The translations under genes and the position numbers were made by a program. From an uncultured Sunxiuqinia sp. (GTDB taxonomy: Bacteria > Bacteroidota > Bacteroidia > Bacteroidales > Prolixibacteraceae), in contig NZ_OY782770.1 of assembly GCF_963678245.1 (NCBI RefSeq), positions 186,001 to 250,000 of the forward strand: a stretch of DNA of 64,000 nucleotides. Direction: 5' to 3'. Below the pieces are notes generated by a model, which did not search any database, was not told where the DNA came from, and saw only the letters and a program-made list of their open reading frames with translations. Shown here piece by piece: positions 1 to 8,399 of the stretch. How positions within the stretch are numbered: the stretch's first letter is position 1; each line of letters starts with the position of its first letter.

Positions 1-1124
1 TATTTCTTTATTGCAATATCTGCAACATCTTTGCTTTTTAAGTCGAACTTTTTAATGGCTTCTGCCAATGTATTGCCATCAACCCGAGATACGGAAGTAT
101 CCAATAATTTGGCTCGATCCATCTCTGCTAGAATTCCAATAATCCCTCCCGCACGGTTTACATCTTCAATATGATAGTCTGAGTTTGGAGCAACTTTACA
201 AAGGTTTGGTGTCTTCCTCGAAAGTTGGTCAATGTCTTCCATCGTAAAGTTAACTCCTGCCTCACGGGCAATAGCCAAAATATGCAATACTGTATTGGTA
301 GATCCTCCCATAGCAATATCGAGTTTCATTGCGTTTTCAAAAACAGCACGAGTGGCAATGCCCCGGGGAGTTACTTTCTCATTTCCATTTTCATAATGAT
401 CGTAAGTGATGTCAACAATTCGATCAGCTGCTTCCTCGAATAACCTTTTACGGTTCATATGTGTGGCTACAATAGTACCATTACCCGGCAAAGCCAAACC
501 TAATGCTTCAGCCAAACAGTTCATAGAATTAGCAGTAAACATACCGGAACATGAACCACAGGTAGGACATGCCTCTTGTTCAACCCGAAGAATCGTTTCG
601 TCTGAATAAGATTCATCTGCAGCCATAACCATAGCATCAACCAAGTCGTATGATTTTTCATCAATCTTTCCGGCTTCCATTGGACCACCAGAAACAAAAA
701 TTGCAGGAATATTTAATCGCATGGCTGCCATCATCATCCCGGGTGTAATTTTATCGCAGTTTGAAATGCAGACCATCGCATCCACTTTATGACCATTGCA
801 CATGTATTCTACACTATCGGCAATTATATCGCGCGATGGAAGCGAGTACAGCATACCGTCATGTCCCATAGCAATTCCATCGTCGATAGCAATCGTATTA
901 AATTCAGCCGCAAAGCAGCCTCTTTTTTCAATCATTGCCTTAATTTCCTGACCAATATGATGCAAATGGACGTGCCCAGGAACAAATTGAGTAAATGAAT
1001 TAACAATCGCAATCATTGGTTTTCCAAATTGTTCTTCTTTCACTCCATTGGCTCTCCAGAGGCTTCTCGCCCCCGCCATTTTTCTCCCTTCGGTTGTCGT
1101 CGCTGATCTTAACTTTTTCTGCAT
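1..1124 (-). CDS. ilvD: Dihydroxy-acid dehydratase, 5' part (runs off the window)
   Basis: Converts 2,3-dihydroxy-3-methylbutanoate and its isoleucine-pathway homologue to 2-keto acids, the third common step of valine, leucine and isoleucine synthesis. About 374 N-terminal residues are visible, starting [18 protein letters not shown]. IlvD/Edd family signatures are present: [11 protein letters not shown] near residue 120 and [11 protein letters not shown] near residue 185, which supply the Fe-S cluster cysteines in this family. The ATG at 1122-1124 is the first start after the upstream terminator hairpin. The C-terminus lies beyond position 1. The gene follows two tandem attenuators, so expression is probably controlled by charged branched-chain tRNA levels. 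Family identity is very secure. Confidence 0.97.
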   Translation of the reverse strand, partial: MQKKLRSATTTEGRKMAGARSLWRANGVKEEQFGKPMIAIVNSFTQFVPGHVHLHHIGQEIKAMIEKRGCFAAEFNTIAIDDGIAMGHDGMLYSLPSRDIIADSVEYMCNGHKVDAMVCISNCDKITPGMMMAAMRLNIPAIFVSGGPMEAGKIDEKSYDLVDAMVMAADESYSDETILRVEQEACPTCGSCSGMFTANSMNCLAEALGLALPGNGTIVATHMNRKRLFEEAADRIVDITYDHYENGNEKVTPRGIATRAVFENAMKLDIAMGGSTNTVLHILAIAREAGVNFTMEDIDQLSRKTPNLCKVAPNSDYHIEDVNRAGGIIGILAEMDRAKLLDTSVSRVDGNTLAEAIKKFDLKSKDVADIAIKK

Positions 1125-1144
1125 TTCCTTCAATTTTTAATTCT

Positions 1145-1176
1145 TAAAAAAGCCTTTCTCATATGAGAAAGGCTTT
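1145..1176 (-). terminator. ilv attenuator 2 terminator
   Basis: Perfect inverted repeat on the minus strand, AAAGCCTTTCTC/GAGAAAGGCTTT around a 4-nt centre, followed by a T run. It sits just upstream of the ilvD start, so it would stop transcription before the gene. Its 5' arm (1166-1175) is also perfectly complementary over 10 nt to 1202-1211, giving a mutually exclusive antiterminator. Confidence 0.88.
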
Positions 1177-1210
1177 CGTATATTATTTATTCAACAATTC
1201 TAAGCCTTTC

Positions 1211-1270
1211 TTAGCGAATCCCAAGAATGACGACTAGAAGAACCAGATGAATTGTTGTAAAATGTCTCAT
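1211..1270 (-). CDS. ilv leader peptide 2 (attenuator)
   Basis: A 19-residue open frame, MRHFTTIHLVLLVVILGIR, in which 10 of 19 residues are Ile, Leu or Val. It ends in TAA at 1211-1213, exactly where the antiterminator strand AGAAAGGCTT (1211-1202) begins. That is the geometry of a ribosome-stalling leader: stalling at branched-chain codons leaves the antiterminator strand free, while reaching the stop codon covers it and lets the 1145-1176 terminator form. Too short for standard gene calling. Function is inferred from composition and RNA geometry. It is the second of two leaders before ilvD. Confidence 0.85.
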   Translation of the reverse strand: MRHFTTIHLVLLVVILGIR

Positions 1271-1289
1271 AAAATAAAGTCTATAAATG

Positions 1290-1320
1290 AAAAAAGCCAT
1301 TCCCCCTTATGAGAATGGCT
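1290..1320 (-). terminator. ilv attenuator 1 terminator
   Basis: Minus-strand hairpin AGCCATTC/GAATGGCT (1320-1313 with 1302-1295) with a 10-nt loop, followed by six T. It lies between the two leader peptides. Its 5' arm region CATTCTC (1317-1311) can instead pair with GAGGATG (1348-1342) at the end of leader 1, with one G-U pair, forming the alternative antiterminator. Confidence 0.82.
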
Positions 1321-1346
1321 ATCGGTTTATACCAACAACAACATCC

Positions 1347-1415
1347 TCACTTCGCTTGCGAAATGACCACGACGAGAAGAATAATGACGTTAAGTACGAT
1401 AGCCCGAATTTTCAT
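1347..1415 (-). CDS. ilv leader peptide 1 (attenuator)
   Basis: A 22-residue open frame beginning MKIRAIVLN and ending ISQAK. Thirteen of its 22 residues are Ile, Val or Leu, with an almost unbroken run from residues 10 to 18. The TGA stop at 1347-1349 abuts the antiterminator strand GAGGATG (1348-1342), the same layout as leader 2. It is the promoter-proximal leader; a TACATTTG element lies about 20 nt upstream. It has no similarity to leader 2 beyond composition, so if the two arose by duplication they have diverged. Role as a branched-chain amino acid sensor is inferred. Confidence 0.85.
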   Translation of the reverse strand: MKIRAIVLNVIILLVVVISQAK

Positions 1416-1434
1416 TTTTCTTTTGTTAATGGAG

Positions 1435-1442
1435 CAAATGTA
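1435..1442 (-). promoter_or_regulatory. Putative promoter -7 element for the ilv leader
   Basis: TACATTTG on the minus strand matches the Bacteroidota -7 consensus TAnnTTTG and sits about 20 nt before leader peptide 1. No good TTG element is seen at the expected 19-21 nt upstream, so only the -7 box supports it. Confidence 0.5.
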
Positions 1443-1686
1443 GGAATTTATTTCTAAGGGAAAAATTAAATTGAAAGCAAAAATCTAACAATTTGTAAAA
1501 ATTAGTAGTTGAAGTCGGCTTCTTCCATCAATCTAAAATAAAAAAAAAGATACTTCCGATGGCATCATATATGATCAAAATGATACTTTAGCGTTTGTGA
1601 ATAAAAATGTACAGGAAAAAATAAACTATTTCCACAATCTACGCGTTGATTTTATCTATTACTTTTGAACACGAAAATAAATTAAG

Positions 1687-2097
1687 ATGGCAAAATTACT
1701 TGGACCAAGGACAAATGATGCAATAACAAATATTTGGTTACTTCTACTAAGAGTTTCAGCAGGAGGGTTCATGCTAACCCATGGAATTCCTAAATTTTTG
1801 AAACTTATAGAGGGAAATACACAATTTGCTGATCTCTTCGGATTAGGATCAACGGTTTCATTGATTCTCGCAGTATTTGCCGAATTCCTTTGTTCGGTTC
1901 TCTTAATCTTTGGAATCGGCACTCGCCTGTCGGTAATTCCGCTTATTGCTACTATGAGTATTGCTGCTTTTCAAATTCATGGAAACGATCCATTCCAACG
2001 CAAAGAGCTTGCATTACTCTACTTGGTGATCTTTGTAACAATATTGGTATTTGGTGGTGGGAAGTTTGAAGCTGGCAGAATCTTCAAGGGGCGCTAA
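1687..2097 (+). CDS. DoxX family membrane protein
   Basis: A 136-residue protein with four predicted membrane segments, about residues 15-35, 50-80, 83-100 and 110-128. It carries the DoxX-type opening LLLLRVSAGGFMLTHGIPKF and the central pattern of a short loop followed by FAEFLCSVLLIFGIGTRLS. DoxX proteins are small four-helix membrane proteins of uncertain biochemical role, linked in some bacteria to thiosulfate:quinone oxidoreductase activity or redox stress. Nothing in the neighbours (ilvD leader upstream, convergent MBL gene downstream) clarifies its role here. A TACTTTTG box at 1660-1667 could be the promoter. The ATG at 1687 is the natural start. Confidence 0.85.
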   Translation: MAKLLGPRTNDAITNIWLLLLRVSAGGFMLTHGIPKFLKLIEGNTQFADLFGLGSTVSLILAVFAEFLCSVLLIFGIGTRLSVIPLIATMSIAAFQIHGNDPFQRKELALLYLVIFVTILVFGGGKFEAGRIFKGR

Positions 2098-2122
2098 ACC
2101 TGACTTTGATCAAACAAAAAAC

Positions 2123-3034
2123 TTATTGGTTGGAGAGCATTTGGGGTTTTAAGTCAACCTCATATGTTTTGGTTTCCATTTCTCGTTCGAAAACTTTAAC
2201 ACTGGGAATACCCGGTTTTACGGCATCTGCTACTTCTTTGTAATATTCATTATCATCATGCTGAATTTGCATGATGATGTAATGTTTTGCTTGAATATAC
2301 TTTTTCATAATGGCAACGCCCTGTCCTTGTGGCTGATACAAAAAGCCGCGGCCAAGAAAGGCAAAATCAAGATTCTCATTGTCCAACCTGAGTCTGTGGT
2401 ATTCATCCAGCGCATTCGAATTACTGTCTCCACAATGGAAAAAACTAACCCCATCAATTGTAAAACGAAATCCGAGGTGTTCTGCAAATCGGTAAATATC
2501 TGTTTTACGACCTGTTAAAGGATCTTCAATGTAATAAGGTCCATGATTAATTCGATAAACCCGCACATCAATTCCATTAATAACCGTATCAATATGAGTT
2601 AACTGTTCGGGAGTAATTTCAACTAACTGATCTCTTATTTGTTGATACTGGCTTGTATTTTCGACCTGCTCAACAGTTTTTGCACAACTAACAAACTTAG
2701 CTTCCGAGTGACTTGCTAAAACCGCAGCAGTAATATTATTGTCAAAGTTATCTACATGTTCGTGAGTCGAAGCAACAAGATTAATCCCTTCAAACGGGCT
2801 TTCTCCATTAATAATTCTTTGGGTTAACTGCTTCGATGGACTATCGTAATATTCACTTTCAATATCCTTAAAAAGAGCATCAACCAATACCTTCTTATCA
2901 TTCACTTGAATCAAAAATCCGGAATTAGCGATATACGTAATATCAACCGCCACCTTTTCCGGCCTCTCAACCTGAGCATGAACATAGTTTGAAGTGACAA
3001 TAAAAAGCGCAATTAGAAGTAAAAACAATCTCAT
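2123..3034 (-). CDS. Secreted MBL-fold hydrolase-like protein
   Basis: A 303-residue protein with an N-terminal signal peptide (about residues 1-20) and a metallo-beta-lactamase-like fold. Candidate metal ligands are STHEHVDNFD near residue 90, NHGPYY near 165, HCGDSNSN near 198 and QIQHDDNEY near 257. The first motif reads HxHxDN rather than the usual HxHxDH, so a bimetal site may be altered. The early segment VDITYIANSGFLIQVNDKKV resembles UlaG-like MBL proteins that begin with a substrate-shaped beta-sandwich edge. The substrate cannot be read from sequence. Transcribed alone, convergent with the DoxX gene. A minus-strand TATATTTG box at 3085-3092 may drive it. Confidence 0.75.
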   Translation of the reverse strand: MRLFLLLIALFIVTSNYVHAQVERPEKVAVDITYIANSGFLIQVNDKKVLVDALFKDIESEYYDSPSKQLTQRIINGESPFEGINLVASTHEHVDNFDNNITAAVLASHSEAKFVSCAKTVEQVENTSQYQQIRDQLVEITPEQLTHIDTVINGIDVRVYRINHGPYYIEDPLTGRKTDIYRFAEHLGFRFTIDGVSFFHCGDSNSNALDEYHRLRLDNENLDFAFLGRGFLYQPQGQGVAIMKKYIQAKHYIIMQIQHDDNEYYKEVADAVKPGIPSVKVFEREMETKTYEVDLKPQMLSNQ

Positions 3035-3185
3035 TCAGGACAATTTTATATCAACAGACTAAAACCCTTATTTAAAATTGAAATCAAATATAAGATAATT
3101 TTATTAACGGCTTTGTTCTCAACGAACAAAAATAGCTAAAGTTACCCGTCAAAGGATTTCAGGCATTATTAAAAACAAGGACAAA

Positions 3186-4706
3186 CTAAAATCTGAAGTA
3201 AATAAAAGGTTGCAAAGTTGAATGAGCAACTAAGGTGATTAAAAACAAAGCTATAAGTATTACCGGAATTTGGCCCCAGCTGGGCAAGCGTATAAACCCG
3301 CCTCGCATTCTCTCTTTGAGCACATCAGGAAACCAAATAGTAACCAGACCAATAATAAAAACAAAAATCACCCAATGATAGCTCTCCCAACCTCTCGCCA
3401 AGTCGCGGGGCATAAAGTGATGGCGAATCTGAAAGAACAGCTGTTGCACAATGCTGTAATCGCGAGCTCGAAAAAATATCCAGGCTATACTTACTACCTG
3501 AAATGTCACAAAAACAGAAAGCAACCGCTTCCATTTCTTTGGCTTAGTTTGAAGTGAAAAGATTCGCCGAATGAATTTTTCCACCACCAGCCCAACACCG
3601 TGAATAGCTCCCCAAATCAAAAATCGGATATTAGCGCCGTGCCACAATCCGCCCAAAATCATTGTAATTAAAAGATTAATATACATTCGGGCAGAGCCTT
3701 TTCTATTTCCTCCGAGGGGTATGTACAGATAATCGCGCAACCAAAGCGACAACGAAATATGCCAACGACCCCAAAAATCGGTTAAGTTATATGCCTGATA
3801 CGGAGCATTGAAATTGACCGGGATTTTAAATCCCAGCAGCAGTGCCAGCCCAATCGCAATATCGGTATAGCCCGAGAAATCGCAGTAAATTTGAATGGAG
3901 TAGGCATAGACTGATAATAAATTTTCCAATCCAGAATACGCCAAAGGTGCCTCAAAAACCCGATCGATAAAGTTTAAGGCCAAGAAATCAGCTATAACCA
4001 ATTTCTTAAACAGTCCTTTTACAATCAGAAAAACGGAATGGCTGAATTCCTCTTTCTTCAGCCTGAACCGCTGGTACAACTGAGGAATAAATGAAGATGC
4101 GCGAACAATTGGCCCGGCAACCAACTGCGGGAAAAAACTGAGATAAAAGCTGAAATCCAACGGATTTTTGACCACCTCTGCGTCACCTCTATAAATATCG
4201 ACCAAATAGCTAATTGCTTGGAAGGTGTAAAATGAAATTCCAATTGGCAGCAAAATGGAATTAACATCGACCACATCATGAGCAAGCTGATTAATCAACC
4301 AACCAATCCAGTTGAAAACCTTAAAATCGGTTTCAAAAAACAAATTTACATTGTCCAGAAAGAAATAGGCATATTTAAAGTATCCTAAAATCAGCAAGTT
4401 CAATCCGATTGCAATTCCTACCCAAAGCTGCTTCCGCCTTTGTTTGTGAATAAGTAAGCCAAACCCATAATTCATGGCACAAGAAAAAATCAGTAATGAT
4501 AAAAATGCGCCACTCATTTGGAAATAAAAGAACCAGCTTACCAGCAGCAAATAACTATTACGAATTTGTTTTTTTTTGTAAACAAATGAATAAACGGCAA
4601 GCACCAAGGTAAACGCAATCCAAAAAGCAATGCCAGTATAAAATAGCGGTTCATCCGGCCGGTATTGCCAGATATTTCCAACGATATTTTTAATCCGCTC
4701 AATCAT
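3186..4706 (-). CDS. MBOAT family O-acyltransferase (AlgI-like)
   Basis: A 506-residue multispanning membrane protein of the MBOAT family. Diagnostic segments are SFYTFQAISYLVDIYRGD near residue 165, LVAGPIVRASSFIPQL near 198, the DFSGYTDIAIGLALLLGF region near 285, and FWGRWHISLSLWLRDYLYIPLGG near 318. The last is followed by GGLWHGANIRFLIWGAIHG with the family's catalytic histidine. AlgI/DltB relatives move acyl groups across the inner membrane onto extracytoplasmic polysaccharides. The start overlaps the stop of the upstream gene by four bases (ATGA), so the two are co-translated. The pair resembles AlgI with an AlgJ/AlgX-type partner. The acceptor glycan is unknown; no alginate or cellulose genes are nearby. 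Confidence 0.92.
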   Translation of the reverse strand: MIERIKNIVGNIWQYRPDEPLFYTGIAFWIAFTLVLAVYSFVYKKKQIRNSYLLLVSWFFYFQMSGAFLSLLIFSCAMNYGFGLLIHKQRRKQLWVGIAIGLNLLILGYFKYAYFFLDNVNLFFETDFKVFNWIGWLINQLAHDVVDVNSILLPIGISFYTFQAISYLVDIYRGDAEVVKNPLDFSFYLSFFPQLVAGPIVRASSFIPQLYQRFRLKKEEFSHSVFLIVKGLFKKLVIADFLALNFIDRVFEAPLAYSGLENLLSVYAYSIQIYCDFSGYTDIAIGLALLLGFKIPVNFNAPYQAYNLTDFWGRWHISLSLWLRDYLYIPLGGNRKGSARMYINLLITMILGGLWHGANIRFLIWGAIHGVGLVVEKFIRRIFSLQTKPKKWKRLLSVFVTFQVVSIAWIFFRARDYSIVQQLFFQIRHHFMPRDLARGWESYHWVIFVFIIGLVTIWFPDVLKERMRGGFIRLPSWGQIPVILIALFLITLVAHSTLQPFIYFRF

Positions 4707-6088
4707 AAAGAATCTTCATTTGCCTTAAGTTCCTTTAATATTGTTTTCCCCAATTCCGTTCCCACTAAATCAGCTCCCCGCCTCGAAAAATGAATGTAGT
4801 CTTTACGCCCCAAGGCAGGAGTAGCTTCTACCCAGCGTTTCATCGAGCCTTCACCTCCCATAAAAGATTGCAGATTCCAAAAAGCCGCATGATTTTCCAT
4901 CGCCATTTTAAACTGAATTTGCTTAATTGCTGCAATAGACGGATAGGTTTTAAACTGTCCATCTTCCTTTTGAGCCATGTCTGACACGCCAATGATCAAA
5001 ATTGGAACCTCGGGTCGTATCAATTTTAAAAATGAGATTTGCCGTTGAAGATGAATACGGAAATGCAAATAATCGTTTTTGGAAGTATATGGTACTAAGT
5101 TTACTCCGAAATGCAACACAAACAGCCCTACATTCACTTGGCCTAACATTTGTTTGATTGACTCTTGATCCGACGTTTCGAAAGGCGGATAAGACAAGCC
5201 CCTTAAAGCGACATTATCGACAAAAATACCTCCTTCCGATTCAAGCGAAAGGCCGGCAACATTGAAGGTATCAGTTGCTGCAAAATCAAAACGAATATCG
5301 TTCGGGGTGTGGTTAAACTGAAAATCTAACGTGGATATCTTGTCTTTCGGATTGAGAATTCCAGAATAAATTTCCCTTTGCCCCTGTTTAACGGTTACAT
5401 AACAAGTATCTTTTGCTGAGTAATAAAGCTTCAGAAGTTGGTAGTCCTTCTGCGGTTGTAACCGTTTGATGCGTCTTATGCGAAACCATCCTTCGGTATT
5501 GTCAGCAGTTAAAATCGCATTCTTAAACAGCAGGCTTTCATTTTTAAAGTCCCGATCACGAAGGGTTTTAACATCCCAAGCTTTTGACGTTTCAACCAAT
5601 AGTTGATGCTGGGTATTGTAATACTCATCCAACGGAATAAAACCTGATCCTTTGCCAGCATATTCCAGCTGGAGTGTTTTCCTCAAAGCAGAAGTTATTC
5701 GATCATTTTCGATTTGCGAATCACCAAAATAAACAATCCGAACGGGCAATACTGAACGATTTTCAGCACTTAATTTCCTCGATAACGACTGAAACCTCAG
5801 AGAGTCATCTTCAGCAAAAATCAAAGGAGTTGAGTAAAATAATTGAATCGACTCATCAGCAACTTCTTCGCTTTCTGATGTCGTTGAAATTGAATCCTCA
5901 ACAATTTCGGCTATTTCTACTTTTACACGATCTACAAAATCAATAGAAGAATCAATGGTATCAACGTTTGATACTTCAGTCGGTGACGAAAGGTCTGGTA
6001 CACTTGCATCACCTTCCCAAAATAAAAGAAGAGCCGAAAAAAGAAGTATAGTAACAAAAAAATAAAAGAATTCCTTTGCAGGTGTCAT
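4703..6088 (-). CDS. Membrane-anchored SGNH-type protein, partner of the MBOAT acyltransferase
   Basis: A 461-residue protein with one N-terminal membrane anchor (about residues 8-25), a Ser/Glu/Asp-rich linker, and an SGNH/GDSL-like domain. Block I appears as IVYFGDSQIENDRI near residue 118. A central beta-rich insert occupies roughly 200-290. A conserved FVLHFGVNLV block (near 325) replaces the usual GxND. The C-terminal YIHFSRRGADLVGTEL (near 435) supplies the D/H region. Proteins of this layout commonly sit beside MBOAT acyltransferases and either transfer the acyl group to the glycan or act as esterases. The overlapping start with the MBOAT gene supports that role. Exact activity is inferred. 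Confidence 0.75.
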   Translation of the reverse strand: MTPAKEFFYFFVTILLFSALLLFWEGDASVPDLSSPTEVSNVDTIDSSIDFVDRVKVEIAEIVEDSISTTSESEEVADESIQLFYSTPLIFAEDDSLRFQSLSRKLSAENRSVLPVRIVYFGDSQIENDRITSALRKTLQLEYAGKGSGFIPLDEYYNTQHQLLVETSKAWDVKTLRDRDFKNESLLFKNAILTADNTEGWFRIRRIKRLQPQKDYQLLKLYYSAKDTCYVTVKQGQREIYSGILNPKDKISTLDFQFNHTPNDIRFDFAATDTFNVAGLSLESEGGIFVDNVALRGLSYPPFETSDQESIKQMLGQVNVGLFVLHFGVNLVPYTSKNDYLHFRIHLQRQISFLKLIRPEVPILIIGVSDMAQKEDGQFKTYPSIAAIKQIQFKMAMENHAAFWNLQSFMGGEGSMKRWVEATPALGRKDYIHFSRRGADLVGTELGKTILKELKANEDSL

Positions 6089-6157
6089 ATTCCGATTTTA
6101 GCTTCCGAATAAAAGTAAAGTTAAAATCGTGGATCTGCAAATAAGCCATTCGATCTC

Positions 6158-7774
6158 TTACGAGCGGGGTTTAATCTTTAATTTTTGTCCCGGAAAGATC
6201 TTTTTCCCATTGTTGATATCATTCCATCGTATAATATCGTTATTGGACACTCCGGGAAATTTACGGGCAATAGACCATAAGTTTTCGCCACGACGAACAG
6301 TGTAGTAAACAAATTCACCGCTCTTCGTTACTTGCTGACTTGTTGATCCAGCCTTTGTAACAGGTGTTTTCTTTTTGAAAGCTTGTTTATCCGAAAAACT
6401 CATCCGGTTTACATCGGCATAAAAATCAGCCTGTCCTGCCGGAACATAGATGGAAAGCTTTTGTCCGACACGAATGAGGTTGCGATGAATATTATTCCAA
6501 TAGCGCAAGTCAGATACTCCAACATGATACCACTCTGAAATGAAGCCTAAATTATCTCCCGACTTCACTGTGTAAATCACCTTATCCTTTCCTTTGATAT
6601 CGGTTGGGTAATAAGTACTCCGACTTTGAGGGTTAATAATTGAATTATTGGGGAAAAATTCATCCCGCTTAAACGCATAAATTTCTTCTTCGTTATCAAT
6701 AAAATCAGCAACCGTTTCTATTGGTATTTTCAACACATAAGGCTTATCGGCTTTTGCTGGGATAATATCCATACGATATTGAGGATTCAATGCCCGAAGT
6801 ACTTCAATCGGCACTTGCGTTATTTCAGCTACTTGTTTAAAATGAAGGTAACTATTAACCATCATAGTATCAGCAACAATCGGAAAATCAGGATAACGAG
6901 GTTGCAAGTTATGCTTCTCGTAGTTAGTCATTACGTAGGCTGCAGCAATAAATGCAGGCACATAACCTCTGGTTTCGCGTGGCAATCGATAATAGATCGA
7001 CCAATAGTCCCGAGCTCCACCAGACCGTCGGATTGCTTTATTCACATTTCCGGGGCCACAGTTGTAGGCTGCGATAACCAAATGCCAGTTTTTATAAATC
7101 CGATACAAATCATTGAGGTAACGTGCAGCGGCTTTGGTCGATTTTACAGGGTCACGCCGTTCATCAACAAAAGTGCCGATCTCCAGCTTATACATTTTTC
7201 CGGTTCCGTACATAAACTGCCACAAACCAACGGCATTGGCTCTTGATCTGGCAGCGGGATTCAATGCCGACTCAATAATAGCCATATATTTTAGTTCCAA
7301 GGGCATATCTAGTCGATCCAGTTCCTCTTCAAAAATCGGAAAATAATAACCGGCCAGTCCAAGCATCATTTCAACCTGATCACGCCGGCGCTGGGTATAA
7401 AGCTCAATAAAATTCTTAACTGTTTTGTTGAATGACAGATCAACATAGGAGTCAATGGCTTGTAACCGCTCGATATAAATAGAATCAGGCAGTGAAACAA
7501 TAGGAATGCTATCTTGATTTTCTATTCTTTCAGGCCTATCAAATACGTTTCTCATATACCAGGAATTCACCAGGCTATCTATCTTTTCAGCAAAAATATC
7601 GTTTAGATTTTCATCCGGAGTAACATATTTTTTTTGATACCCCTGTACACTATCCAAAGCAACTACCTCAATGGTTCTTATCCTTTTTATTGCCGCTTTT
7701 TCGATCCTTTTTGCAAAAACATTCTGAATGGTAAAACTTACTAAAACTACGAGTATTCCTAATCCTTTTCTCAT
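6158..7774 (-). CDS. mltD: Membrane-bound lytic murein transglycosylase with two LysM domains
   Basis: A 538-residue periplasmic protein with a signal peptide (about residues 1-21). It has a lytic transglycosylase (SLT) domain spanning about 140-300 and LysM repeats near 398-443 and 492-536. The catalytic glutamate lies in IIESALNPAARSRANAVGLW, followed by the family motif AAYNCGPGNVNKAIRRSGG near 240. The enzyme cleaves peptidoglycan glycan strands to 1,6-anhydromuramyl ends; LysM domains bind the glycan. It ends the cluster parA-parB-DUF5683-mltD, all on the minus strand with short gaps, suggesting one operon linking chromosome segregation genes and wall turnover. No lipobox cysteine is visible, so soluble periplasmic location is likely. 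Confidence 0.94.
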   Translation of the reverse strand: MRKGLGILVVLVSFTIQNVFAKRIEKAAIKRIRTIEVVALDSVQGYQKKYVTPDENLNDIFAEKIDSLVNSWYMRNVFDRPERIENQDSIPIVSLPDSIYIERLQAIDSYVDLSFNKTVKNFIELYTQRRRDQVEMMLGLAGYYFPIFEEELDRLDMPLELKYMAIIESALNPAARSRANAVGLWQFMYGTGKMYKLEIGTFVDERRDPVKSTKAAARYLNDLYRIYKNWHLVIAAYNCGPGNVNKAIRRSGGARDYWSIYYRLPRETRGYVPAFIAAAYVMTNYEKHNLQPRYPDFPIVADTMMVNSYLHFKQVAEITQVPIEVLRALNPQYRMDIIPAKADKPYVLKIPIETVADFIDNEEEIYAFKRDEFFPNNSIINPQSRSTYYPTDIKGKDKVIYTVKSGDNLGFISEWYHVGVSDLRYWNNIHRNLIRVGQKLSIYVPAGQADFYADVNRMSFSDKQAFKKKTPVTKAGSTSQQVTKSGEFVYYTVRRGENLWSIARKFPGVSNNDIIRWNDINNGKKIFPGQKLKIKPRS

Positions 7775-7781
7775 ATCCCCT

Positions 7782-8399
7782 CTAAAATCTTATTCTACAA
7801 TGAATTCCTACTACTTTCTGATTATAAGTATACAACGGCCCAGGTGTCCAGTTCAAGGTTAAGTCATCACTTATATCAAAATTAAAAAAATGTGCATCCA
7901 CACTTGCGTCAATAATGTTTAAGGCATAAAAAGCCACTGTTGAAATAACAACTAAATCCCGGTTTCTTCGGGAAACATCTTTCGCATTTTTAAGTCTGGT
8001 GGTAAATTGCGACCTTTGATTATCCCAACGTCCATCTTCATTAAATTGCTCGTATGAATTGGTAAATGGGTCATTGTCAACAATATCAGCATATGCTTGC
8101 CGGTAAAGTTGATATTGATCATTATTCCAGTCAATAAAATAAGCAAAAGCGCCAAACCCAATATAAACTATGGGCACCTTCCAGTATTTCCTGTTGTAAA
8201 TTTGCCCCAAGCCCGGCAGAACAGCTGAGTAAATTGTGGCCTTACGTGGCGAATGCTTTTTCTCTATCGCAACTGAGACACTATCAGCAGCTACTATTTT
8301 TTGAGCTGATGTAATAAACCCTGTGGTTATAAACAGGATTAACAGTACGGCTTTTTTTATATAATTCAATGTTATTTTTTTTGAAATCGAATTAGCCAT
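7782..8399 (-). CDS. DUF5683 membrane protein
   Basis: A 205-residue protein with a signal sequence (about residues 14-32) and the DUF5683 core: RKATIYSAVLPGLGQIYNRK near residue 51, then a membrane segment VPIVYIGFGAFAYFIDW. A second hydrophobic stretch LVVISTVAFYALNIIDA lies near residue 150, followed by a beta-hairpin end. The family is common in Bacteroidota and has no assigned function. Its ATG overlaps the parB stop (shared ATGGCTAA) and mltD starts 8 nt after its stop, so it is translated within the parAB-mltD unit. An envelope role is inferred only from this context. Confidence 0.85.
   Translation of the reverse strand: MANSISKKITLNYIKKAVLLILFITTGFITSAQKIVAADSVSVAIEKKHSPRKATIYSAVLPGLGQIYNRKYWKVPIVYIGFGAFAYFIDWNNDQYQLYRQAYADIVDNDPFTNSYEQFNEDGRWDNQRSQFTTRLKNAKDVSRRNRDLVVISTVAFYALNIIDASVDAHFFNFDISDDLTLNWTPGPLYTYNQKVVGIHCRIRF

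Noticed and set aside
225-998. Plus-strand open frames (72, 67 and 69 codons) in the first kilobase
   Set aside because: They lie antisense to the well-conserved ilvD coding sequence and have no family features of their own.
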